43,887 nt of DNA from Bryobacteraceae bacterium (lineage in GTDB: Bacteria > Acidobacteriota > Terriglobia > Bryobacterales > Bryobacteraceae): contig JAICIH010000007.1 in the NCBI GenBank assembly GCA_025924475.1, forward strand, positions 1 to 43,887, given 5' to 3'. Position numbers and translations under genes: made by a program. Below are positions 1-7,864 of the stretch, in pieces. Within the stretch, counting starts at the first letter, position 1; each line of letters starts with the position of its first letter. The notes under the pieces were generated by a model. The model did no database searches. It saw only the letters and a program-made list of their open reading frames with translations, and had not been told where the DNA came from.

Positions 1-492
1 CATCACCACAATCTTGCGGCCGGCGCTTCCGCCTTGCGGCCATTTCTTAATGGCATCCTCCATCGATTCGTACGGGTTCACATTCCCGGGGCCCGACGCC
101 ACACGGATTCCTTTCGCCGCTGCCGTATGATCCTTAGTGAAGTGCGAGGTCACCACGGCCATCCCGTTCCGCATATAGGCCACCGCGACCTCGGCATTCG
201 GCGGCATGCGATTCACCCATTTCTGCAGCGTCGGAATCTCCGCGTCGAAACTGCCGCGCGCCGAATCGTCAATCAGCAGCATCAACTGCAAAGAATCGCC
301 TGTGCCAAGCGGCTTCAATCCTGTCACTGGCCGCTGCTGCTTCCCTTGCTCGACCCGGATGTCTTTCGCCTCAACCGTCGGAATCGTTTTCCCGCGCCGC
401 GCCTCGAGTGTCACCACGGTGCTCACCGAAACTCCGGGCGCTTGTGCCCAAACCGCAAACGCCATCAGAAAACCAACAACATAGCGTTCCAT
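1..492 (-). CDS. VWFA-related secreted protein, 3' part beyond window
   Basis: Translating the minus strand from the ATG at 490-492 gives 164 residues open to the left edge. The protein starts with a short hydrophobic leader (MERYVVGFLMAFAVWAQ) that looks like a signal peptide ending near an AQA site. Around residues 70-80 is MLLIDDSARGSF, which resembles the MIDAS start (DxSxS-like) of a von Willebrand A domain. An alternating helix/strand pattern follows, ending in RKIVVM at the edge. This matches the VWFA-related family common in Acidobacteria, whose members are usually about 300 residues, so roughly half is missing. The function is unknown; these proteins are assumed to bind other proteins outside the cytoplasm. 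It diverges from the DinB-family gene with only about 20 bp between the starts, so the two promoters must overlap the opposing coding sequences. Confidence 0.8.
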   Translation of the reverse strand, partial: MERYVVGFLMAFAVWAQAPGVSVSTVVTLEARRGKTIPTVEAKDIRVEQGKQQRPVTGLKPLGTGDSLQLMLLIDDSARGSFDAEIPTLQKWVNRMPPNAEVAVAYMRNGMAVVTSHFTKDHTAAAKGIRVASGPGNVNPYESMEDAIKKWPQGGSAGRKIVVM

Positions 493-512
493 ACTTCAAG
501 TATTTCAAAGCC

Positions 513-1064
513 ATGCAATACGCCTTCACCGCCGTCCCGGAAAACATCGTTCCACGCGCCCAAAACCCGTTCTTCCAACATCTTCTGGACACCTATGCCA
601 GCGAATCGAATAAAGTGGTTTCCACTTGGCGCGAATTCGCCGAAGCCGATCTCGACTTCCGCCCGCACCCCCGCTCTTCGAGCGTACGCGAAATCTTAGA
701 TCACCAGCTTCTCTCCGAGCGCCGCTTCTTCGGCCAGTTCCTCGGCACACCCGAACCGCCGCCCGCCGAAGTTTTACCCGCAACGGAATCGCGATTCATC
801 GAGTTGGCGCGAAAGCGCCTCGATTTTTTTGCTCTGCAATCGGAAAGTTGGTGGCTCGAAGTCGTCCCGTTCTTCGACGTTCACCGCGAGCGCATCTGGA
901 TCTTCTGGCGCCGCGTGTTGCACACCGCTCATCACCGCACCCAGCTCACCGTCTATCTCCGCTTGTTGAACAAAACGGTGCCTTCTACCTACGGCCCTAC
1001 CGCCGACGTGTCCTGGAGCGGCGCCGACCCGACCAATTCCGTAGAAGCCGCCGGCCGCAACTAA
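513..1064 (+). CDS. DinB-family protein
   Basis: A 183-residue protein of the DinB/YfiT-like four-helix bundle superfamily. Visible signatures are DHQLLSERRFFGQFLG, where the helix bears a potential metal-ligand His, and LHTAHHRTQLTVYLRLLNK, which matches the family's H-x-x-H-H-R-x-Q-L helix. Members are putative metal-dependent enzymes, some of them thiol transferases, but no substrate can be assigned here. The frame is open back to an ATG at 408. The ATG at 513 is preferred because it gives a protein of normal family length and does not run deep into the divergent neighbour. The stop at 1062-1064 runs straight into the A-tract and hairpin at 1063-1098. Confidence 0.8.
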   Translation: MQYAFTAVPENIVPRAQNPFFQHLLDTYASESNKVVSTWREFAEADLDFRPHPRSSSVREILDHQLLSERRFFGQFLGTPEPPPAEVLPATESRFIELARKRLDFFALQSESWWLEVVPFFDVHRERIWIFWRRVLHTAHHRTQLTVYLRLLNKTVPSTYGPTADVSWSGADPTNSVEAAGRN

Positions 1065-1098
1065 AAAAAGGCAGGCCAGATATTTTCACTGGCCTGCC
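1063..1098 (-). terminator. Rho-independent terminator, probably bidirectional
   Basis: A perfect 10-bp stem (GGCAGGCCAG at 1070-1079, CTGGCCTGCC at 1089-1098) encloses a 9-nt loop. On the minus strand the stem is followed by seven T residues (1063-1069 read in reverse), the classical intrinsic terminator layout. It would therefore stop transcription of the minus-strand operon ending at 1214. The same hairpin also follows the DinB stop codon on the plus strand, though without a T-tract there. Confidence 0.8.
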
Positions 1099-1120
1099 CA
1101 CCTTCCGACACTCGCTACAC

Positions 1121-1218
1121 GATAAAAAATTGGGGACTGACTGAAGCGTCGTTTACAAAGCTCCTGCAAATACAATCGCTCAATGCAGGCGCGGCTGTCT
1201 GTCCCCAATTTTTTTACA
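1121..1218. repeat. R1 dispersed inverted-repeat element, copy 1
   Basis: Imperfect terminal inverted repeats: AAAAAATTGGGGACTGACTG on the left, and on the right the complement of AAAAAATTGGGGACAGACAG, differing at two positions. The central ~55 bp is less conserved. A second copy in the opposite orientation lies at 33351-33448, and the aligned copies agree over most of their length, including the GCGCCTGC and CGCTTCAG blocks. The right edge supplies the TAA stop (1214-1216) of the 721-residue gene. The layout resembles REP-like elements mobilised by Y1-type (RAYT) transposases, but no such transposase is present in the window. Confidence 0.8.
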
Positions 1219-3379
1219 CGATCACCGTAAACGAATAATGGAACTGGTTGTAGTAAATCGGGTAACTGCAATTCACGATATTCCGCTTCCAAACCGTCAA
1301 CCGGATCAAATAACAGCAAGTCTCCGGAAACACCTTGGAAGCATCATTGATATGCAGCCGCATCGTCCCGCCATTCCACACTGGCCGTACCGCGCCCTGC
1401 GTAACAGCGTTCGCGTAAGTCGGCCCTTGCGGCCCTCCCGAAATCGGCGTCAGCGTAAGTGCGCCCACTTCAGCCGGATTCAGCAGGTTCGCCACCGCGC
1501 CTAACCCGTGCTCCACAACCAATTCGTAATGGTCTAAATGCCCGTTCGTATCGGTTGCGAAGAACTCGATTTCAAGCGGCGTGCCGCGCTGCAGTTGCTG
1601 GAATCCGCACGCCCCCACTTCCACACCGCCGATCCGCACATGCGAGATTCCGCAGTCCGGCTCCGACGTCGGTAAGTGGACCGTTCCCGCCACCGGCGTA
1701 AACGGCGTCCGGTTATCGATCCGCAGCACCAGCAAATTGTTATCCGCGTTGTTGCCGCATCCGTCGATGACCTTGCGCGTGTTCTCGTCCGGACCCGGAT
1801 CCACGCCGCTGCCCAGCGCCTTGTACCCGACGATCCGAAAATCGTAAGTACCATCGGGAAGCGTGTTCGCCGTTTGGATATAAGCGAGCGTGTTCACGTT
1901 CTGATACCACGCTCTGCCCGTAAGTGGCGAGCCCCAGTTCGGCGGCGGATGATGCGCCTCATAGTGCTGCCGGCTTTCGTACACATGTTTCGTGCCGAAA
2001 GTTTTCACCGGGAACGGCACCGGCGGCGGATATTGGAATCCGATCGGCTGTGTCGAATCGAAATAGGCGCGGCTGAAATCGAGCAATGCTGTAGAAGGAA
2101 GCGGCGTCCAGCCTGCCGTTCCATGCGGCGTGTATTCGATCTCGTAGTAGTCGGCCTGCGACGCCGTGCCGAATTGCCCCACGAACGTAACGGTCTCGGA
2201 AAACGGATGGTCCGCTGTACCGGGGTTCGCATAACCGGCCGTCGCTCCCGTGCGCCCGATATTCGGCACGGTAATTCCCGGATCGCCGCATACGCCCGAA
2301 AGCAGCACGCAATCCCCGGGAGGCGGAGGCGGCTCAGTCGGCACGCAGCAGGCGTCCTGATTCGCGATCAGCGTCACATTCAAATGGGTCGGAATGTCCC
2401 AGCGTGTCTGGAAAATGTTTTCCGACAAGATCACCTTCACACCGTTGCCGCAATTCTGCGTCGCGCGGAAAATAATATCCGGCGTACAGTCGAACCAAGG
2501 CGTCCACGGATACCAGGGCCAAATGCGCAGCCGCTCGAGTTCCGGAACTTTCGGAACCACGGTCAGCAGTTTGTCACGCAGCGCAGGAATCACGCTCGGA
2601 TCTATCTTTCCGGCGAGCGGCAGCGCTCTGATCGGCGCCAGCGTGCCTACCGCAACCGGCGTTCGTACGACCGGCGTTGGTCCGATCGGTACCGGCGTAA
2701 TCGGCGTAGGAACCGGCTGCGAAAAACCGGCGAAATCAAGCGTCGGCACCGGACTCGGCTTAGGAACCTTCAGCGCCGGATTCAGCTTCAAAATTGGATC
2801 GATCTTCTCAACCAGCAGCGGTTCCAGCCGCCACTCGCGTAGACGCCACCACCACCACGGCAGCCAGCCGCAGCACCAGCGGAATTTGATCGTGAAATGT
2901 CCGGCCGGATCGGTTACCGCCGTGTTGCCTACTTGTGAGCTCGAAAGCCACCACCAGAAGAAGTCAACGTCGTACGCGCGCACCTCTGCGCCGGGCACCG
3001 GGCTCCCGTCTGCGCATACCAGCCTGCCCGAAATCACAAACTCGCGGCACCACGTCAGCCACGTCGTCCACCACTTCGGCGTTACTACCAGCGCCGGTAG
3101 GGTCAGCTCTGCCTGGTTCGCCCATTGGGCGGGCGAAACACTCGCCGTCAACGTCTGCAAGTGGAAAACGTCTTCGTCAGACGCGTTCTCCGGGCCGACC
3201 GCGATCGATGCCGGCTGTTTCGGATCGACATCGAGCGTGACCTTCGCCGCGCCGCCTTCGACCGCGACGACCTGCGACTGAATCTTGCCGCCTTGCTCGA
3301 CGGCGACCCGAACGCGCTGCTGTTTCTGGTCAGCGGCAGAAACCTGCGACGCGTCCAGCGAAAGATTGAGCTTGCTCAT
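1214..3379 (-). CDS. 721-residue protein with carboxypeptidase-regulatory-like domain, Trp/Cys/Pro-rich
   Basis: No Sec signal peptide or transmembrane helix is seen; the N-terminus (MSKLNLSLDASQVSAADQ) looks soluble. Residues about 115-165 resemble a transthyretin/CarboxypepD_reg fold (ISGRLVCADGSPVPGAEVRAYD, then TDPAGHFTIKF). It is interrupted and followed by extreme aromatic clusters (FFWWWLSS, then FRWCCGWLPWWWW). Next come a Pro/Val/Thr-rich linker at about 210-250, a second WPWYPWTPWFDC cluster near 310, and a beta-rich C-terminal half with many paired cysteines (DACC, CVLLSGVCG, DGCG, CGF, ETCC). The start at 3379 overlaps the upstream stop (ATGA), so it is the third gene of an operon with the 81-residue and DUF1360 genes. 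I cannot name its function. The composition suggests a structural or surface-binding protein exported by a non-Sec route or carried on a particle, which is inference. Confidence 0.75.
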   Translation of the reverse strand: MSKLNLSLDASQVSAADQKQQRVRVAVEQGGKIQSQVVAVEGGAAKVTLDVDPKQPASIAVGPENASDEDVFHLQTLTASVSPAQWANQAELTLPALVVTPKWWTTWLTWCREFVISGRLVCADGSPVPGAEVRAYDVDFFWWWLSSSQVGNTAVTDPAGHFTIKFRWCCGWLPWWWWRLREWRLEPLLVEKIDPILKLNPALKVPKPSPVPTLDFAGFSQPVPTPITPVPIGPTPVVRTPVAVGTLAPIRALPLAGKIDPSVIPALRDKLLTVVPKVPELERLRIWPWYPWTPWFDCTPDIIFRATQNCGNGVKVILSENIFQTRWDIPTHLNVTLIANQDACCVPTEPPPPPGDCVLLSGVCGDPGITVPNIGRTGATAGYANPGTADHPFSETVTFVGQFGTASQADYYEIEYTPHGTAGWTPLPSTALLDFSRAYFDSTQPIGFQYPPPVPFPVKTFGTKHVYESRQHYEAHHPPPNWGSPLTGRAWYQNVNTLAYIQTANTLPDGTYDFRIVGYKALGSGVDPGPDENTRKVIDGCGNNADNNLLVLRIDNRTPFTPVAGTVHLPTSEPDCGISHVRIGGVEVGACGFQQLQRGTPLEIEFFATDTNGHLDHYELVVEHGLGAVANLLNPAEVGALTLTPISGGPQGPTYANAVTQGAVRPVWNGGTMRLHINDASKVFPETCCYLIRLTVWKRNIVNCSYPIYYNQFHYSFTVIV

Positions 3380-3621
3380 GGAATTCTCCTAAGATTTGGA
3401 ATAGAGACGAAAGAAGCCACATCCGAAGCATCGACCCGCACCCGCGCGCCGCGTCCCCGGAAGAAATACCGTTTGCCTGTAAGCGGGCCGGTGATCTCAA
3501 AATCGCCGGTCCCGATGTATTCAAATTCGTTTGCGCGAGGAAGAAACGGAGCGCCTGCCGCCTCCGCTCCTACGCTGCCACCCGCCCGTAGTGCTGCCCG
3601 TTGTCCACCGCAACACGCCAT
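3376..3621 (-). CDS. Small conserved hypothetical protein (81 aa)
   Basis: The middle gene of a tightly packed operon: its ATG follows the upstream TAA with no gap, and its TGA overlaps the next ATG by 4 bp. A low-complexity N-terminal third (Ala/Gly-rich) is followed by a compact domain, EFEYIGTGDFEITGP, then TGKRYFFRGRGARVRVDA, ending SFVSIPNLRRIP. The pattern of a short beta domain with GPxTGxxYxF, a VDxxD segment and a terminal PNLR is one I associate with small proteins near tail-like or surface structures. That association is from memory and weak. No signal peptide or membrane segment is seen, and the function is unknown. Confidence 0.7.
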   Translation of the reverse strand: MACCGGQRAALRAGGSVGAEAAGAPFLPRANEFEYIGTGDFEITGPLTGKRYFFRGRGARVRVDASDVASFVSIPNLRRIP

Positions 3622-3924
3622 TTAGGTTTGTCCTTTCTGTTTCTCGGTGGCGCGTTCGAGTAAAATCGCGCCGCCCGACAAGGCGAGCCACAAAAGCGCG
3701 CGGTCCTGCCACGTGGCGCCGAGGACCCAGGCGAACGGCAGCGCGACCCAGAGGCTCAGACAGTAAAAACAATCGAGCATCTGCCCGAACACGCTATTGC
3801 CGAACAATTTGCGTATACGGACGAATACATCGAAAGGCCCGTCCTCACCCCAAAACAGGTGCGTAACCCGCCAGACGCCTAGGACCCCAGCCAACAGGTA
3901 GGTAAAGGAAAACCCCGCGACCAT
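3622..3924 (-). CDS. DUF1360-family membrane protein
   Basis: A 100-residue protein with about three hydrophobic segments: FSFTYLLAGVLGVWRVTHLF at the N-terminus, a central LDCFYCLSLWVALPFAWVLG, and LLWLALSGGAILLERATEK at the C-terminus. The CxxC within the second segment (CFYCLSLWV) is the hallmark of the DUF1360 family, and the length fits. The biochemical role of the family is not known. It is the first gene of the operon that continues into the 81-residue and 721-residue genes, so it may anchor or export the larger product. No strong Shine-Dalgarno precedes the ATG at 3924. Confidence 0.75.
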   Translation of the reverse strand: MVAGFSFTYLLAGVLGVWRVTHLFWGEDGPFDVFVRIRKLFGNSVFGQMLDCFYCLSLWVALPFAWVLGATWQDRALLWLALSGGAILLERATEKQKGQT

Positions 3925-3990
3925 GAGTACCCGTACTTGCGTTGAATACTGCGGGATGGAAAGAGAGCGTTACACCTAGGACATCCAAAA

Positions 3991-4019
3991 GAACCGCGAC
4001 TATCAGGGAACCGGTACGG
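3991..4019 (+). repeat. R2 repeat, degenerate copy
   Basis: GAACCGCGAC followed by TATCAGGG and a CCGGTACGG tail. This aligns with the R2 elements at 26072-26099 and 29554-29579 when those are read on the minus strand (GAACCGCGACCGTAAGGGAG). Several mismatches indicate decay. It lies between the 3' end of the propeller gene and the start of the DUF1360 operon. Confidence 0.5.
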
Positions 4020-4033
4020 AGTTTTCGGGGCGC

Positions 4034-5434
4034 TTACCGAACCACTTCCCGAATTACCCCATCCATCTTGTTCATTACAAAAATCCGCCCGTGCGGCCCC
4101 ACATTGAACCGCATATCCGCCCGCCTGGCTGGAGCCCTACCCTGCGCCCGATTCTTCTCCTGAATCAGCTCGAGCAAGGTCTTCGTCGTACCGTGATCGT
4201 CGAACAAAACCCGCCGGATCGCATCCTGCCCGCCGTGCGGCAGATGATCCGCATCTACATAGAAGATCTCTCCGCTCGGATTATCGCCAAATAGCAACTT
4301 GTTCCGAAGCTGTGGAATCGCCTTACTGCGATAAGCAAATACTCCGGTCACCGCCACGCTGCGCTGAAAAAGCGGATCGGTATGGTCGAACTCGACAATC
4401 GGATACGTCACCTGCGGGTCGTGCGGTGTTCCTGTGCCCACGCGGCCCTTGCCGTAAGTAAAGCTCCCCTCCCAGATATTCCAGCCAAGATTTGCGCCGG
4501 GCGTAACCAGCGTGACCTTCTCCACCACCTCCTGTCCGATATCCGCCAGAAACATGTTCCCGTTCTTCGGGTCCCGGGAAAAGCGCTGTGGATTGCGGCA
4601 GCCGTACGCATAGATTTCGCCGCGCGCTCCAGGTCTGGGATTCTTCACAAACGGATTCGTCGCCGGAATGCCGTACTGCCCGTTGGGACTATTCGAGCCC
4701 AGCGGATCAATGCGCAAAATTTTCCCGAAAGCGACCGAAAGATTCTGCGCATGCTTATACGGATCGCCTCCGTTGCCGCCGTCCGCCACTCCTACATACA
4801 GCAGCCCGTAGTCTTCGCTTCCGGGTCTTGCGAGTGGGTTGAATGCAAGCTGCCCGCCGTTGTGAATCTGAAACGGCTTCGCAGTCCGGAAAATTTCGCG
4901 CGGTGGCCCGCCGTCGTATGTTGCCGCCTCCGGATTCTTGGCCGTCCATTCGAGTAGTACCGTGTCGTGCGTGTGCCCCGGCCCGTTCGGCAAAAAGTCG
5001 GCTTTCTTCGCCATGTTGGCCGAATCGGTGTAGGTATAAAACTTGCCGTAGCCGCGCGTGCCGCGTTGATGGAACTGCGGATGAAACGCCAGGCTTTGGA
5101 AGCCGCGGTCATGACTGGAGAACTGAACGTTCACTCCCCACTTCGCCGCATTGATATCGAGATACGGCGTTACCGTCTTCCCGTCAGAACTGACCGAGTA
5201 AATCGGTCCCTGCATGGTGTTGACGAACAGCCGATGTGTGCCCGGCTCATCCGCCAGCAACATCATGCGCGGTGCATCATTTCCGGCAAACGGAAGCGAC
5301 GCAAATTCACGCAGCTTCACAAGAATCACCCCGTCCGTCTTCGGAATTGGAGCAGGGAATGGATTGTTAGTGGTCTGGCTGTATGCCGCCGGTGCGAGCA
5401 CAATCGCGGCGGCTAGGACGAAACGTATACGCAT
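4034..5434 (-). CDS. Secreted PQQ-dependent sugar dehydrogenase-like beta-propeller protein
   Basis: A 466-residue protein with a clear signal peptide (MRIRFVLAAAIVLAPAAYSQ). The rest matches the glucose/sorbosone dehydrogenase (soluble GDH / Asd) six-bladed propeller. Visible family segments are FQSLAFHPQF near residue 110, IHNGGQLAFNP near 190, the DGGNGGDP loop, AFGKILRIDP, AYGCRNPQRFSRDP, DIGQEVVEKV followed by GANLGWNIWEG, and a C-terminal GPHGRIFVMNK. Family enzymes oxidise sugars in the periplasm with PQQ and calcium. The substrate here is unknown. The track start is a TTG at 5440; the ATG two codons later (5434) is preferred. The gene stands alone between short intergenic gaps. Confidence 0.85.
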   Translation of the reverse strand: MRIRFVLAAAIVLAPAAYSQTTNNPFPAPIPKTDGVILVKLREFASLPFAGNDAPRMMLLADEPGTHRLFVNTMQGPIYSVSSDGKTVTPYLDINAAKWGVNVQFSSHDRGFQSLAFHPQFHQRGTRGYGKFYTYTDSANMAKKADFLPNGPGHTHDTVLLEWTAKNPEAATYDGGPPREIFRTAKPFQIHNGGQLAFNPLARPGSEDYGLLYVGVADGGNGGDPYKHAQNLSVAFGKILRIDPLGSNSPNGQYGIPATNPFVKNPRPGARGEIYAYGCRNPQRFSRDPKNGNMFLADIGQEVVEKVTLVTPGANLGWNIWEGSFTYGKGRVGTGTPHDPQVTYPIVEFDHTDPLFQRSVAVTGVFAYRSKAIPQLRNKLLFGDNPSGEIFYVDADHLPHGGQDAIRRVLFDDHGTTKTLLELIQEKNRAQGRAPARRADMRFNVGPHGRIFVMNKMDGVIREVVR

Positions 5435-5493
5435 GAGCAACGCTCATTGTATTTCGTCACGCCGCCGTTTCTGCGGCCTTTAAGTCCTACCGC

Positions 5494-5790
5494 CTACTCC
5501 AGCCCTTCCACAATCCGAAAATCCCGATCCGCAGCCGACCCCAAAACCTTGAGCGCCGCCTTGTACGCATCGCTCTCATACGCAGCAACCGCTTTTGCAA
5601 AGCTCTCAAACTCCGTCACGACGATGCGCTGCTGCAAGCCCGATTCCCGCGCCTCGATCCCATCCGAATTGCGCACCAGCGCTTTGTCGCCGGCCGCCTG
5701 AATCGCAGGTCCGGCCAACCGTCCATACTCTTTCAGCGCCGCTTGATCCGAAATAGACCGATACGCAACTATCCAATAGCCCTTCTTCAT
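5494..5790 (-). CDS. DUF1330 family protein
   Basis: A 98-residue protein beginning MKKGYWIVAYRSISDQ. It contains the DUF1330 pattern YxxLAGPAIQAAGDKALVRN near residues 25-45, followed by QQRIVVTEFESFAKAVAAYES and YKAALKVL. This is the ferredoxin-like dimeric alpha/beta-barrel fold, and no reaction is established for the family. The ATG at 5790 is preferred to an upstream start because the protein then begins at the domain and leaves 25 bp to the VOC gene, with which it is probably co-transcribed. Confidence 0.85.
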   Translation of the reverse strand: MKKGYWIVAYRSISDQAALKEYGRLAGPAIQAAGDKALVRNSDGIEARESGLQQRIVVTEFESFAKAVAAYESDAYKAALKVLGSAADRDFRIVEGLE

Positions 5791-5815
5791 GGATTCCTCT
5801 CTGAACGCGCCGGTG

Positions 5816-6298
5816 TCAGGCCTTACCTTCGTAGGCCGCCTCAAGCGCTTTGATATCGAGCTTCACCATCTTCAGCATGGCCGTGCCTACCCGCGCCGCT
5901 TTCGTCCGATCAGCGTCCTTCATCAACTTGCCCAGCGCTTTCGGCACGATCTGCCACGACAGGCCGAATTTATCCTTGAGCCAGCCGCATTGCTCCGCTT
6001 TACCGCCGCCGGCAATCAGCGCATCCCAGTAACGATCGACTTCCGCCTGATCGTCGCAGTTGACCACAAACGAAATCGAATGATTGAACGTATCCAGCGG
6101 TCCCGCGCTGATCGCCAGGAACGGCTGGCCGAACAGCGTGAACTCGACCACCTTCACCGATTCGGGCGGTCCGCTCGGAGTCTCATTTGCTACACCAGTC
6201 ACGCGATCGACGCGCGAGTCCGGAAATATCGATGCGTAAAAGCGCGCCGCCTCTTCAGCTTCACGCGCATACCATAAGTGCGGAACAATCTTAGACAT
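5816..6298 (-). CDS. VOC-family protein (PhnB / 3-demethylubiquinone methyltransferase-like)
   Basis: A 160-residue protein starting MSKIVPHLWYAREAEEAARFYASIFPDSRV, the typical opening of the PhnB-like branch of the VOC (glyoxalase/bleomycin resistance) superfamily. Further family segments are VEFTLFGQPFLAISAGP, FNHSISFVVNCDDQAEVDRYWDAL and CGWLKDKFGLSWQIVPKAL. The C-terminal helix (TAMLKMVKLDIKALEAAYEG) is typical of this subfamily. The metal-binding residues of true glyoxalases are not obvious, so catalysis is uncertain. A good GGGAG ribosome-binding site precedes the ATG. It is the first gene of a two-gene unit with the DUF1330 gene. Confidence 0.88.
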   Translation of the reverse strand: MSKIVPHLWYAREAEEAARFYASIFPDSRVDRVTGVANETPSGPPESVKVVEFTLFGQPFLAISAGPLDTFNHSISFVVNCDDQAEVDRYWDALIAGGGKAEQCGWLKDKFGLSWQIVPKALGKLMKDADRTKAARVGTAMLKMVKLDIKALEAAYEGKA

Positions 6299-6557
6299 TT
6301 ACAATTCTCCCTCAGCAAGGGATGCATCTAGGCATCTTTCGATTTCGAGTAAATTTATTGGCGTCGATTGTGGCTCGCTGGCGAACAGTTCTCTAGTTGA
6401 TGCAGTGGCGGATTTCATACGCTTTCAGATCGGTCTGATGGGCCTTGGCATGTTTGCCACTATCTCCGTTTACGTACTTCCGGAGGCGTCATGACGAGCG
6501 GTGCTCTCAAGGATCAAGGGTGGTCGTATTATCTCTCTCACATCGGGCCAATACTCA
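6299..6557. other. Intergenic region without a convincing gene
   Basis: It contains the promoter side of the VOC gene and short non-conserved reading frames only. A 29-residue hydrophobic frame (6405-6494, VADFIRFQIGLMGLGMFATIS) could be the relic of a membrane protein, but nothing confirms it. No hairpin terminator was seen. Confidence 0.4.
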
Positions 6558-6987
6558 ATGGACATTCTTTTTATTGCAAGCGTTGGAATCATTGTTCGCG
6601 ATCCAGTCACAAACCGTAAACTCTTTAAGGACGTTTGGGACTGCCGTTAGAGTGTCATGAAAGCGATGAGTACTTCTTCAGCGAAAACATTGACGGAAGC
6701 AAGCATTTTAGGCTTTGGGCCCCTTTCACAGGCTGCCGAAGCTTGCTTCGGAACAGCAGAGTGGCCGGTGGACCGTTCCTCAACTGTCCATCGAATTTGA
6801 AGTGAAAGACATTGCCAGCGTCGGCAGCGCGGCCGACGAGTTAATTGCCAAGGGATATGAACTGCTACATGGCGTCAAGACCGAGCCTTGGGGCCAGACC
6901 ATCGCAAGGCTTCAGACTCCGGAAGGAGTAATCGTGGGGATCTCCCACGCTCCGTCATTGCACAACGATTCGAATCAGGCGAAAGAA
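6558..6987 (+). pseudogene. VOC-family (glyoxalase-like) pseudogene
   Basis: Reading across frames reconstructs a VOC protein. It begins MDILFIASVGIIVRDPVTNR at 6558, continues LPLECHESDEYFFSENIDGS in a second frame after a lesion near 6640, changes frame near 6720 (PLSQAAEACFGTAEWPVD), and again near 6773 into VPQLSIEFEVKDIASVGSAA through to GVIVGISHAPSLH. Three frameshifts in about 430 bp cannot yield a functional product unless the sequence is wrong. The last frame runs without a stop into the following NmrA-like reading frame. The gene pair VOC + NmrA-like suggests a former small oxidoreductase operon. Confidence 0.75.
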
Positions 6988-7806
6988 ATGATCCTGGTAA
7001 CCGGTGCCACCGGTAATATGGCCTTGGAACTGGTCCGGCAATTGGCTGCGGATCGAGTGCCGGTACGCGCGTTGATTCGCGGAGATAGAGAAACCGGATT
7101 ACCCGCTATCGCGGAGACCGTCCGGGGCGACCTCAATGAGCCGGAATCGCTTGCGCCCGCGCTCAAGGACGTGCGCGGCGTGTTTTTGCTGTGTGGTTAC
7201 CGCGACATGCCCCGTCTGCTTGCGCAATCCACGCGGCGGGCGCGGCACACGTTGTGCTGCTATCATTACGCTCCTTAGTGGACGGAAACCCGGAGAATGC
7301 TATCGTCCGCATGTGGATAGAGTCGGAGGACGCTGGGATTTCCCGGACAGTCCTGCGGCCGAACGGGTTCACGTCAAATGCGCTTCGATGGCTGCCGCAG
7401 CTTCGCGCCGGCGATGTCGTGCGTGCGCCCTTTGCAGGTGTGCCGATCGCCGCGATTGCACCACATGATATTGCCGCGGTCGCGGCTGTGCTCCTGACCT
7501 CGAAAGACACGCATCGCGTAGTTATTCACGGAGTGGTCCGCAAGCAATGCTGCCGCGGGAGCAACTTCGCGTGTTAGGCGCGGTCCTCGGCAGATCTTTA
7601 TCTTTCCGAGCGCAGACGGATGCGGAGGCACGGGCAGAAATGAGCAGGTCTTGGCCGCCCGACATGCTCGACGCTTTCTTCCGTTTCTACGCCGACGGCG
7701 AGTTCAATGATGCTGTGGTGCTCCCAACGGTCCGAGAGCTTACCGGCCGAGAACCGCAGATCTTTAAGCAGTGGGTGAAGGCGCATGTGGATGATTTTCG
7801 ATCATC
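6988..7806 (+). pseudogene. NmrA-like NAD(P)-binding (atypical SDR) pseudogene
   Basis: Frame 1 starts MILVTGATGNMALELVRQLA, the Rossmann glycine-rich motif of the NmrA/atypical SDR family, and runs to about 7215. Frame 2 continues IHAAGAAHVVLLSLRSLVDG through LRPNGFTSNALRWLPQLRAG to about 7518. Frame 3 gives SGPQAMLPREQLRVLGAVLG through FFRFYADGEFNDAVV and ends with the family-typical TGREPQIFKQWVKAH. Two frameshifts break an otherwise collinear protein of about 270 residues, and a few residues also appear lost after WIESED. The third frame then runs into repeat R3. Intact homologues would be quinone-oxidoreductase-like or sensor SDR proteins. Confidence 0.8.
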
Positions 7807-7864
7807 GGATGAGGCCGTTGCGGTTATTGACCTTCGACTACTCCAACGCGCCGTCTGGCAGAAC

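Noticed and set aside
1676..2842. Long plus-strand frame of 388 codons opposite the 721-residue gene
   Set aside because: Arg-rich composition and no recognisable domain; it is the antisense shadow of a better supported gene.
6405..6494. 29-codon hydrophobic frame before the VOC pseudogene
   Set aside because: Too short and unsupported; may be a relic of a membrane protein but cannot be named.
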